DNA from: Copromyces sp. CBS 386.78
Taxonomy: Eukaryota > Ascomycota > Sordariomycetes > Sordariales > Sordariaceae
Direction of reading: 5' to 3'
Length of the DNA stretch: 64,000 nucleotides
Assembly: GCA_030685235.1 (NCBI GenBank)
Contig: MU839145.1
Span: 62,001-126,000 of the forward strand
The position numbers and the translations under genes were made by a program. Shown piece after piece: positions 25,012 to 35,503 of the stretch. The stretch's first letter is position 1. Every line of letters begins with the position of its first letter. The notes beneath the pieces are model-generated. The model saw only the letters and a program-made list of their open reading frames with translations, searched no databases and was not told the DNA's origin.

Positions 25012-27331
25012 TCTTGCCTTCTTTGGGCTTGAGCCGCTTCACTGGACGGGCTGAAAAGGTTGAATCGGAAGGAACCACCATGCAGGTCCCCGGATTAGCT
25101 AGGAGAAGTTGGAAGGAGCGAAGCCAAGGACGAAAGCCAATGTTGTGGTAACGGGTGCTTTATTCCGCAAATGCTTCATCCAGAACGGTTTCTATTACCA
25201 TTCACCACCTATGCCAGACGTATCACCCCAAGTCCCCGAGGTATGTCCCACCCAGTGCCTACTTGTAAAGCAGGCAAGGCCCAAGGCGATCGAAGCGTTA
25301 CGTCAAGCGGGTTACTAGGTAATCGTTTAGGCGGTCGAGCAACAAAGGTTGATCTGTTCGCGAGGATATTAAAGAATGAATACCAAGTGGTCTCTGGGTC
25401 CCCGGATCTTCTCAGTTGCAGTCGGACGTTGGATTCGGTTGATCGAAGACAGAGCTCGAAGGAATGCGCGCCACGAGCGGGAGTTGAGGCTTCGTCGAGC
25501 GAGGAGGAACGGGGCTAAGCACCACAAGGCTGTCGGCGGGCTAGACGACAGTGGGAAGCAGAAATGCGGGGAAGACGACACAACGGTGTCTGGGTGCGTC
25601 TCGATTATGGAATGTTGTCGGAATCGGGAAGAATTGTATGAACAGCGAGGAAGCGTTGAAGAAGGATGATCAGGTCGGTGAGGGTGAAGGTGGACGACCT
25701 ACCCCGGCAACCCTTGGATGCGACCCTTGAACGCCCCCTAGCTGCCAGTGCGGTAGGCTAGCCAACCCCAGCAAAAGTCCCTGGTCAAGTGGCACCCCTC
25801 GCGCCCCCCTAGTTCTCCGGTCTCCCACCTCTTTGATGGGTGTGAGGCAGGTGAGGGTGTCCTCAATGTTACAGCGCCGTAGCAGTCGATGTTGACCCGA
25901 GAAATCCGGGGCGTTCTGGGCGTCAAGGGGAGGTCGATGACAAAGGGCCAGGTTGAGGCGGGCGTCAGTGGCACGTTGTTTGCCTCGAGTGACGCCGGGA
26001 AAACAAAGGCTATCGACGGTAGGCGAGAAGCTGGGGATGGATGAGATCACGATCAATGGTGTGTCCTGTCCAAAAAGAGCGTGCGCGAGAGGCGTGGGAG
26101 GCGTGAAAGAGGCGTGCCCGGTGATCCCTGCCCCTGAAAGATCCCAGACAGGTTCGGTGTATTGGCGCTGCCGTCTTGGTGTTGCTGTTTGCTGCAGAAC
26201 CGTCAGAAACCCCAGGAGCCCAGGACAGAAGCCGGCCAAAAAGGAAGGCAGAAAAAGGCGAAGAAATTCTAGCGAGAGACTCTTTTCAAACCTTCTACGC
26301 CAGACTAAAGGAGTGACGCCGGTATTCTCAGAATGGAAACAATTTCAGAGATGAGATAACGTGAGGTCGTTAAAGGGCTGAAAACGCGTCTCCATCAAGG
26401 GCCACTTTGGTGAAGCGAAGTGGTGGATGATGTTGCGACGGCGATCGAAGAGGCAAGGCCGCACTTGTTCACCTTCCAGTTAGCAGCAAGCCTACATTAT
26501 AAAATGGTTACATATATCACATAGTGTTGCTCATGTTGCGTCGCATTCGTCGCCGTTGGCATTATCCCATCCCTTTCATTTGCCTTCCATCAGTCACCAA
26601 ACACCCGGCGCACCAAAGAGAATGGAAGGTTGCAACATACCTACAAAGTAGTCTAGGTATTGTACCAACAGAAGTGCTGCCTCATTTGCAGTGTGTTGTA
26701 CCCGACCAAGCAACATCATCTCCCTCGCGTCATTCCGTCCGCAATTAATCGCCGGTCCACGCAGAGCGAATAAAGATTCCATTGGTTGTCTATTTGTCGA
26801 TTCCTCATTATTGATCTCTCCACTTGGTGACCTCCCAGCCTGGCGTAAGTCCACTGTAACGTACCTGTTTCGCTGGAGAGTCGCTCATCATCTCGAATTG
26901 GCAAGCGCCACCTCTCCACACATCTAGGAACGGGTGGAGCTTTTGAATGGTCCTCGCCCGCCGATTGGCCGGTTTTAGGATACCCTCCTGGCCTAAACTG
27001 GCCGCTCAGGGCCCTGTACCTGGGCGCGCTTGCCCGTACCTTGCAGCGGTTCGCCTCATCCTCCACAGAAACATAAAAAAAAGAACCCACCAGCAACCTG
27101 TGATCATCATACAATCGGCACAAGAAACATCTACATCGGATTTGATGAAACTGGCGCGCCAACCATCATCATATCCCGCCGTCAGTTCATCACAACTATT
27201 AATGCGCATGACCTCGTTCATGGTTCATCAGGCCCCTGGGACTGGGACCGCCCTCCGCATGACAAGCCATGAAAGCAGACGGCTGAGGTAATATCGAGAA
27301 CCATCCCTCCAGCAAGTCTAGAGACTGTATA

Positions 27332-27496
27332 CCGCTTTATCTCACTCAAGTGGGATTTATCCCCCACACTGTTTTGGCCAATTACATTTGCAGGGGGATC
27401 TTCACGCAACGCCTCAACGGGGCATGCAGGCCTCAGCAAGCGACATAATTGGTCATGACAGGGGGAGATAAATCCCACTTGAGTGAGATAAAGCGG
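27332..27496. mobile_element. 165-bp miniature inverted-repeat element (MITE)
   Basis: The first 34 bases (beginning CCGCTTTATCTCACTC) and the last 36 are inverted copies, identical except for a 2-base indel. Weaker inverted similarity continues inward (around the CCAATTA motifs), so most of the element can fold into a hairpin. It is flanked on both sides by TA, at 27330-27331 and 27497-27498, as expected for a Tc1/mariner-type target duplication. There is no coding capacity; it would depend on a transposase elsewhere. Confidence 0.8.
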
Positions 27497-30199
27497 TATC
27501 ACAGTACGACCTCGCCAACGGTTAAATGAGGTATTTGCAAGTCTGGGCTCTAAACTACTGTCAATATGACACAGCAGACCAACGTTGATATCGGACGGTG
27601 CTTTAACTCTTCAAGTGAGGCCTCTTCAAGTATACACGACACTACCAATATCAAAATCTCTTCAGAGACGAGGCAATCACTTCCGTGGTACATCATTGGC
27701 CAGCCCTTTCTTTGGATCGCAGACGTCTCATTTCCATCATGTGATTTCGCAATGTCCATTTCGGGACTGATTGGTCTTCCTTTGAGAAGGCATCTCTGCA
27801 AGGGGATGTCGGCTGTTGTGCAAGGCTCAAATAGTCAGTATATATGACTAACCCTTTCCAAGGCGGCTGAATGGCTTACCTTCTTTGAGGGAAAGGCATT
27901 GAAGCGCCTTCCGAGGCGGCCAATCATTGCTAGGGCTTTGGGATCGAGGAAGCGCCATCATCAAGTGTCTGTCAAAGACGTTGGAGGTGAAAGGTCTTGA
28001 CCGGCTCGTCATCCTTAGTTCCCTACCGCCGAGCTTACAGTACCATGGTGTCGAACTTTCTGGATTGGTTTCCCCAAACGATGCCCCATGTCGCCCGTCC
28101 CTTTCACAAGGCACATTGTTTCAAGCCTCTCGGCAGTCCTGCCTCTCCAGATGTGACTGGTTGACTGGTTGATCCAGCTCAACCTACGCATTGATGCAAA
28201 TGCTATAATGCAGTTTTCCGGCACCGCTACAGGACGTTATGTGTGGATATAACGGAACAATTTACCCTCTGAGATTTCACTGAAGTTATTGCATTGGACA
28301 CCAAGAAGTTCAACGTGTTAGTACAACATAGGTCGGTTTCATTTTCAAATTGACAACTCGAACGCCAAAGTCTAGCAAGCAGATGACGAAAAGCAGAGGA
28401 CCAAATCGAAGACGTGAAATCATCAAGAACCAAACAACAAGTGATGCCGCCAATGCGGGGAACGGGCCATAACCCGTCCAGTCGGCTTCATACTCGCCGA
28501 GTACATGTAAGAGGGCAAGGAGCTGAGAGGTCAAACTTGACTCGATGCAATCGGCCGCTCAATACGCATATGTTGAGGATGGGTGCTACCGTGGGAGCCT
28601 CCGCGTGGGATGTCGAAGCGAACGGATGTGTCCGAATCTGTCCCTTCCCGCCAAGCCGCTCCGTTTTAACGAAGCCAAGCCATGGCCTGTCAACTCACCT
28701 GCTCGTCAACATCTGCATGTCAACTCCCTTGGTGGTTCCGCGAATGGTGTGCGGTGGTCGACGATCCGGGCCACCTCACATACACCATTCAGTTTCGAAA
28801 AGATTGCCATTGGCGATTTCTTCATGTCAGTCAACGGATTTTACTCACTGACTTCGTCACCTGAGTCAACCTACAGTACTTATCTTTGACCTACGTGTTA
28901 TTGTTTTTGCTTCTTTCCTCTTCTCTTCTCTCCTCTCCTCTCCTCTCTCCTTCGTCTCTCTGTCTTCGCCTTCTGCAACACCACAGATGCGGGATCTTCT
29001 ACTCCGGTTACGGAAATGCCGGTATTCCCAAGCTGCATGGATGTCCTTCCCAATCGGAAACTATCAGACAAAAGCTTTCTGTCTCTGTTGGTACGTCACC
29101 ACTATGAAAGGCAACCAAAAGTCCAATAAGCTTAAAGTTGGCCTCGAATGATGACTTAGTCTTGCGCTGTGTAACGGCACAATAGCCGTTCGTTGGCTAT
29201 GTCTGGGGGCAACTGTAGTCGAGCAATACACTTGGAACGAAAAGGGTCTGAAACCCGCCATCTCAGTTGTTGCGGTAGGTTATGTATGTCTGTCTTGTTG
29301 AACTCGAGTCTTGTCAATCTGTCTCTTTTTGGTGATATCGTGTTGTACACAGGACAGGGAAATATCAACCTCGACTCCAGACCGCCCGGGCGGCCGAGAC
29401 CCTCCGATTTCCATAGCCCGTGGCATTGCACCCAAGACACGCCACAGTCGGAAGTTCTGTGTCACTTTAAACACGTTTCCAGGTGAAAGGTGGAAGAAAA
29501 AAAAAGGAAAAAGGAAAAAAAATTGAGGTATGCCGTTTTTTCCGTAACAAAACTGGACCCTTGATCTTCGGTAGTACATTTCCTGATGTGTGTACGAGTG
29601 CGTCGTGTCCGGGTGCTCTCCGTTCGGCAATGATGAGCTTCAAAATCCCACCAAGTCGGCTCTTTGTTGCGTAACAAATGTACGTATTCGCGACAGATAA
29701 CTCAGAGAGACTTAGCTCGATGGCGAATGTCACTTAGGAATGCCGTAAAAGGAAAGCTATCAATTCGCTGGCAAAATGATAATATTCCTTCGGGACTTCG
29801 GGGGAAACACGGGAAGCATTTCGAATGAACAAAAACTCACTACCCCTTAAACTGGCAGGAGGGAAAATAGGATAGGATGCATATGGAACCCGAAAGTAAC
29901 CTTCATCATGCAGGTGGATGGACATTGGGGTTACCTCTCAGTTCGAAAAGGTGTTCCCAATAGGGACCGTCCGTTGCCGTCATGATGCAACTTTGCGCTG
30001 TCAAATGAAGCTGCATGCGTGGGTAGGACGGGACTCGAGCAGAAAGAAGGAAAGGAAAAGAAAATGTTTCTGATACCTTTGTGTTCCACGATGCCATTCG
30101 ATGCCGAGTCTTTCCTTTACGGCGATAGCGTAGTATTTTGCGCCGGCCAAAGGAGCAAAGCCCTATCGTGATTACAGCAACCGTATCAAGTTGCATTTT

Positions 30200-30569
30200 G
30201 GGCTTGAGCAGATATTTCGTATACAGGAATTTCCCCTGATAATGCATGTAATCCTGGCCAGAGCTTCGTATGCATTTAGAGGCACATATGCACGAGCAGG
30301 CACATGCCAAGACCTCTAGGCCGCACTGACGTAGAAAATTTGGGAGGTTTTAGTGGGTTATTACAGGGGTTGAGCGTTGAAAGGAGCCTGTCAAAATGTG
30401 CTAGAAAGTGCATATTACACCAAATTAGCGCGCTGGCACGTATGCATTTAAGCTTTTATGCACTTTTACATACTAAATAATTGCGCCCGGGAAATCTTAA
30501 GCATTTAGAGGGTTTTATGCACTTTCAGGTACATACACGAGCAGGGGAAATTCCTGTATGCTTGAGCCC
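30200..30569. repeat. Inverted repeat around AT-rich repeated motifs
   Basis: The 17 bases at 30222-30238 (ending TTTCCCCTG) recur inverted at 30542-30558, with matching GGGCTTGAG-like flanks at 30200 and 30561. One arm has an extra 11 bases. Between them a GCATTTARAGG / TATGCACTTT motif occurs several times. It may be a decayed miniature element or foldback repeat; ends and target duplication are unclear. Confidence 0.4.
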
Positions 30570-30794
30570 AGCTGGAGTAGCTATAATTCATTTGTTCGTC
30601 ATGATACGGCCGTGGGGGTTTGTTGACGACGAGCTCGCTTCTTTCTCTGGTTCTGTGCCCTCTGCTTGCAGACCAATTTCGAGCTTGAGACGCGGGATGC
30701 GCAAGAAGAGACAAAAAAAGATGACAGACCGCTCTTCCATCCACGCCCGGCCACCGGCCACCGTAGGACCGTAGGTACCGTAGTCACAGGCATA

Positions 30795-31399
30795 CTCGTC
30801 AGGTCTTCAAAATCGACCGTCTGACTAGCGGCGGGGCCACTAGTCAGGACCAGCAATTCGTACACGACCAGCGATTCGTACCTGAGAAATGGGGTACCCT
30901 CTCCACCCGCAAATTTGATAGCAAATCAATGTACATCCATTCAACTGCATATTTTTTTAGTTGCAACAGAGTGATTTCAGCCCAATTCCCCGCACTGCCA
31001 TGTCCGCGCCCGACGATGAGGCTATTCACAGTAATAATAACGACGATGGAGAGGAGGAGGAGGAGGAGGAGGAGGGATATGGGGATTCTGACTGTGAAGA
31101 GGTTGAAGTTGTAAGGTAGTGCATGTTGATATTGCTGGTGTAAGTGCTGGTGCAAAATAACGATATTTAACTTTTACGTGCATATGCTGGTCGTGTCAGC
31201 GATATTGCATGCGACTAAAAAAAACGGATATATTACTAAAAAAAAATATTGGCTCCGGGTGAGCGACTTTCATTTGCTAGCAAAATGGCGGGTGGGGGAT
31301 GTACCCCGCTCGGTACGAATTGCTGGTCGTGTACGAATTGCTGGTCCTGACTAGTGGCCCCGCCGCTAGTCAGACGGTCGATTTTGAAGACCTGACGAG
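30795..31399. mobile_element. 605-bp inverted-repeat element, TA-flanked
   Basis: The outer 88 bases of both ends (30795-30882 and 31312-31399) are inverted copies with a single mismatch, starting CTCGTCAGGTCTTC. Weaker inverted similarity extends inward another 50 bases or so. TA lies immediately outside each end (30793-30794, 31400-31401). The centre is non-coding and includes the GAG run. The terminal nine bases CTCGTCAGG also begin the right end of the large RIP-mutated element at 56866-60116, suggesting the same transposase family. Confidence 0.85.
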
Positions 31400-32679
31400 T
31401 ATCTGGCTCGGCACCCGAATATGTCCGTTATCGAGTGGGCAAATCGGCAGGCTGTAGCGTTGTCTTTCTGCTGTCTGGGTGTTCCCGGCGCAAAAGAATA
31501 TTGCATGGAGAGATGGTTCAGGGGGTTCCCGTGTCCGGAGGTGGGCCGGTAGGTGGAAGACGGGCGGCCAATCAAGCGGCCGAGATGCCGGCTCTCTCCA
31601 GAAACGGCCTCAGCGACCCTCATCGTCCCCAAGACCCAACCCCCGCCAGCCCACCCGCCCGCATGGATCCTGCACAACCTAGGTAAACAACCGACGCGCC
31701 GTGGCACAATGCAGCCAGCAGTGCGAATTGCCCTGTCGAGGAGGGCGAGTGAACATTTGACTGAAGAATTTGTTGGAAACCCCGAATTTGACGATCTGTC
31801 GAAAATGGTTGTACAAACACTGTCTCTCCCAGGGGCAACTTTAACCGGCGCCTGTCGATTTGGCCGCCAAAAGGGAAGGCGGATTCAGACAGGATCAGAT
31901 GCGTGTTGAGGTTGTGAACAGATTCTGCTCCAGGATTCAAGGTTGTGCTCGTGCTTGCGTACGTAGGTACTCGGCTCGCTCTCTTTCGTGGGGTTTACAT
32001 CTGATACCGTCTACCCGTGGCACGGGTAGCATCCAAGCAGTTGGGGGAGCTGTTGGGTTAGGGTGACATTGAAGGTGAAGAAATCGAGCAAGGAAAAAAA
32101 GACCAAATTCATCCCGGAGTTAACCACATTCTCTTTTTTGGACGTTATTATTCCTTGGGGAAATCGGCGGTTGGGCGTTTATCATTGGCCCCGGCCATTC
32201 AGTCGTGTGTGTCACGGTATCGCATCATTCCATGTTGCAGAATTCCCAACATTCAGACACCTCAAAGTATCTCGGCCATTTTTTCAGCCATCGCGATCTG
32301 ATTCGACTTTGCAATCTGAAAATGGCCTCTGCCCCGGATCGGACAGGCAGCTGTCACGGGCGGGCAAGTCTAGAGCCCGAAAACCCCGGAGCCTGGGCAA
32401 ACGTTGCGAGACCCCTGGATAGGCATGCTAGTGTACCTAGGTACTATGTTACCCCCAAAAAGGTACCTTTTTCGTGAAATGCATTGGCGCTGCCTCGGGC
32501 GGTCAAGGGAAACGCCCGCCGCCCGCCGCCGCGCGCGTGGTGCATGGAAATGGAGCTCCAACCAGACGTGCAATGGATTATGGAAGCTACCCACATCCAC
32601 ATCGGAACCACCTCACAAGAGGCTACATCTCCTGCCATGCCCCTTGCGGAGCCCTTGTCCTGCTTGTCTGATCCCTAGG

Positions 32680-32688
32680 TATATAAAG
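32680..32688 (+). promoter_or_regulatory. TATA box of ino1
   Basis: TATATAAAG in a GC-rich surrounding, about 650 bases upstream of the ATG. The leader appears to contain an intron, from GTAAGT at 32894 to an acceptor near 33206, with a GCTAAT branch-like site near 33168. A strong TATA fits a highly expressed and regulated gene. Confidence 0.55.
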
Positions 32689-33335
32689 AGAGCCTTCCAA
32701 CCAACGTCCCTGCTCGTTCTTTTGTTTCGATCCCCATCGTCTTCAGAAAGATCAAATTCTGTCAAGTCCAGATTCCTGCCGACCATCCCGGTCACGATCT
32801 CGCTCTCCCCCCTTAAAGCCAACTAACCATCTGATCGCGCTCCCGAGCCGCGATCCCATCATCCGCCAAAACGTTTTCCAACCTACTCAACTCGTAAGTC
32901 GCCCTTCACCGTTCCAGGTTTCTGCCGTCTTTTCACGTTCCGGTCATCCCTACAACTCGCCAACCAACCTGCCGCCCTTCTGTTGTGTTGCCATGCCCTC
33001 GTTTGTTGGACCTTCACCGCGCGGGTGTTAGTGAAGGGGCCAAGGGGGGAACCTTGAAGTCATACCATATTCCCTAGCCTATTCACTTGCCCAGCCCATT
33101 CACCACCCTTGCGGCTCTGCGCTTTGTGCCACCTGCGGTTCGAAAAATATTCCAAATTCCAAACCCTTTGCTAATATAAGTATCAGAGTCCATCACCCGT
33201 ACGCAGGAGCTCGTTGTTCTGCCTCACCCGGAAGTTCAGCGGACTCAGTCTTTACCCCATAAAAGACTGTCATCAACCAAGATAGCCAACCAACCACTTA
33301 CCTGCACCTGAACAACCACCCTTACTACCGTCAAC

Positions 33336-34952
33336 ATGCCTTCTATCAACGGTACCAACGGCACCAACGGCGCTCATGCCAACGGTGATGGACACATCAA
33401 CACCATCCCCAAGACTTTCGTTGTCAACTCCCCCAACGTAGTCTACACCGACGAGGAGATTCGCTCCAAGTACACCTACCGCACCACCCTGTGCACCCTC
33501 GAGGGCGACAGCTATGTCGCCGTCCCCAAGGAGACCCTCTACGACTTCAAGGTCGACAGAAAGGTCCCCAAGACCGGCATGATGCTGGTCGGCTGGGGCG
33601 GCAACAACGGTACCACCGTGACCGCCGGCATCCTCGCCAACAAGCACAAGTACAGCTGGGCCACCAAGGAGGGCACCCAGGAGGCCAACTACTACGGCTC
33701 CGTCATCATGGGTTCCACCATCAAGCTCGGCATCGACGCCAAGGGCAAGGACGTCAACGTTCCCTTCCACAACGTCCTCCCCATGGTCCACCCCAACGAC
33801 CTCGTCATTGGCGGCTGGGATATCTCCGGCCTGCCCCTCGACAAGGCCATGGACCGCGCCAAGGTCCTTCAGCCTACCATGAAGGAGCTTGTCCGCGAGG
33901 AGATGTCCAAGATGACTCCCCTCCCTTCCATCTACTACCCCGACTTCATTGCTGCCAACCAGGAGAACCGTGCCGACAACGTTCTCCCCGGCTCCAAGGC
34001 CAGCATGGAGCACGTTGAGCAGATCCGCAAGGACATTCGCGAGTTCAAGGCCAACAACGGCCTCGACAAGGTCATTGTCCTCTGGACTGCCAACACCGAG
34101 CGTTACGCAGACTTGATTGACGGCGTCAACGACACCGCCGACAACCTCCTCAAGTCCATTGAGGCCGGCCACGAGGAGGTCTCTCCCTCCACCATCTTCT
34201 CCGTTGCCTGCATTCTCGAGGGCACTCCCTTCATCAACGGCTCTCCCCAGAACACCTTCGTGCCCGGCGCCATCGAGCTTGCCGAGCGCCACGGTGCCTT
34301 CATCGGCGGTGACGACTTCAAGTCCGGCCAGACCAAGATGAAGTCCGCCTTGACCGACTTCCTCATCAACGCCGGCATCAAGCTGACCTCGATCGCGTCC
34401 TACAACCACTTGGGTAACAACGACGGCTACAACTTGTCTTCCCAGAAGCAGTTCCGCTCCAAGGAGATCTCCAAGTCGAACGTCGTCGACGACATGGTCG
34501 CCGCCAACTCGGTTCTCTACAAGGAGGGCGAGCATCCCGACCACACCGTCGTGATCAAGTACATGCCCGCCGTCGGCGACGACAAGCGTGCCCTGGACGA
34601 GTACTACGCCGAGATCTTCTGCGGCGGTCACCAGACCATCTCGCTCTTCAACGTGTGCGAGGACTCTCTCCTTGCTTCGCCCTTGATCATCGATCTCGTC
34701 ATCATCACCGAGATGATGACCCGCATCCAGTGGAAGGCTGCCGAGGCCGGCGCCGCTGCCGACAAGGACTTCAAGCACTTCCACAGCGTCCTGAGCGTCC
34801 TCTCCTACATGCTCAAGGCCCCCCTCACTCCCCCCGGCACTCCCGTTGTCAACGCCCTTGCCAAGCAGCGTGCCGCCCTTACCAACATCTTCCGCGCTTG
34901 CGTCGGTCTCGAGCCCGAGTCTGACATGACCCTTGAGCACAAGCTCTTCTAA
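33336..34952 (+). CDS. ino1: Inositol-3-phosphate synthase
   Basis: Cytosolic NAD-dependent enzyme that converts glucose 6-phosphate to 1L-myo-inositol 3-phosphate, the first and committed step of inositol synthesis; it is called inl in Neurospora. A single uninterrupted frame of 538 residues matches the family length. The NAD-binding loop [13 protein letters not shown] is at residues 86-98. Other family signatures are [43 protein letters not shown] and [13 protein letters not shown], with the C-terminal LSYMLKAPL segment. Codon use is extremely biased to C-ending codons, the strongest in the window, implying high expression. This bias also creates a long antisense ORF that I reject as a gene. 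Confidence 0.98.
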   Translation: MPSINGTNGTNGAHANGDGHINTIPKTFVVNSPNVVYTDEEIRSKYTYRTTLCTLEGDSYVAVPKETLYDFKVDRKVPKTGMMLVGWGGNNGTTVTAGILANKHKYSWATKEGTQEANYYGSVIMGSTIKLGIDAKGKDVNVPFHNVLPMVHPNDLVIGGWDISGLPLDKAMDRAKVLQPTMKELVREEMSKMTPLPSIYYPDFIAANQENRADNVLPGSKASMEHVEQIRKDIREFKANNGLDKVIVLWTANTERYADLIDGVNDTADNLLKSIEAGHEEVSPSTIFSVACILEGTPFINGSPQNTFVPGAIELAERHGAFIGGDDFKSGQTKMKSALTDFLINAGIKLTSIASYNHLGNNDGYNLSSQKQFRSKEISKSNVVDDMVAANSVLYKEGEHPDHTVVIKYMPAVGDDKRALDEYYAEIFCGGHQTISLFNVCEDSLLASPLIIDLVIITEMMTRIQWKAAEAGAAADKDFKHFHSVLSVLSYMLKAPLTPPGTPVVNALAKQRAALTNIFRACVGLEPESDMTLEHKLF

Positions 34953-35503
34953 GCGGTCAATAGTATGGTTGTGGTCATGGTTTCGAAGAGGATCTGAGAG
35001 ATAGAGATGTCTGATCTCTTAGATGGAGGGATTTTTAGGGATTTTGCTGTGGAGGAATTGCGAGCGTGTCTTTTCGGTTGCTTTCTTGCTTAGCACAGCG
35101 TTGATGGGTACATTGAGAAAAATGGTTAAGAGCGGGTAATTTGCTGCCAGGTGGGAATTTGCAGAGAGCATAGTTAATAGCTTGGTCTTTGCTGGATGCC
35201 TTGATAGGTAAAAAATAATGAACACCGTTCTTACAAACTTTTGTGGTTTTGCTCTGCCTCTGTGATCGATGCGTCGTACCAATGTGGTAATCATTCACCA
35301 TGATGTGAAATCCTGCCACACAAACCACAATATCTTGTCATACCCAGTCCACATATTTTCGTGCTTGTGATAGTCCTGTCCAACTTGACCAAGCTATTAT
35401 TATTTGGCATCCGATATCGCAACTATCATGATCCATCTCAAAAATATCATACTTACCATATCAACCATGAAGAGCCACCAATGCCCGCCTTCTTCGAGCA
35501 TCT
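34953..35503. other. Convergent 3' intergenic stretch
   Basis: Between the ino1 stop and the end of the MEIOB-like gene. AT-richer, as expected for two 3' untranslated regions; no further feature seen. Confidence 0.5.

Larger units (their letters stand above)
25012..33335. other. Eight-kilobase gene-poor region with miniature elements
   Basis: Apart from the inverted-repeat elements listed separately I recognise no gene. Low-complexity tracts include a CT tract at about 28911-28965, an A-rich tract at 29493-29521 and a GAG triplet run at about 31050-31075. The right end (about 32680-33335) is the ino1 promoter and leader. The left end should contain the LIM-gene promoter. Confidence 0.45.

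Noticed and set aside
25670..26239. 189-codon minus-strand ORF upstream of the LIM gene
   Set aside because: No domain, mixed composition, and in the likely promoter or leader of the LIM gene; I cannot separate it from chance.
33273..34940. 555-codon ORF antisense to ino1
   Set aside because: It mirrors the ino1 frame and is explained by the strong C-ending codon bias of ino1, which removes antisense stops. Its product is Gly/Val/Asp-rich with no domain.
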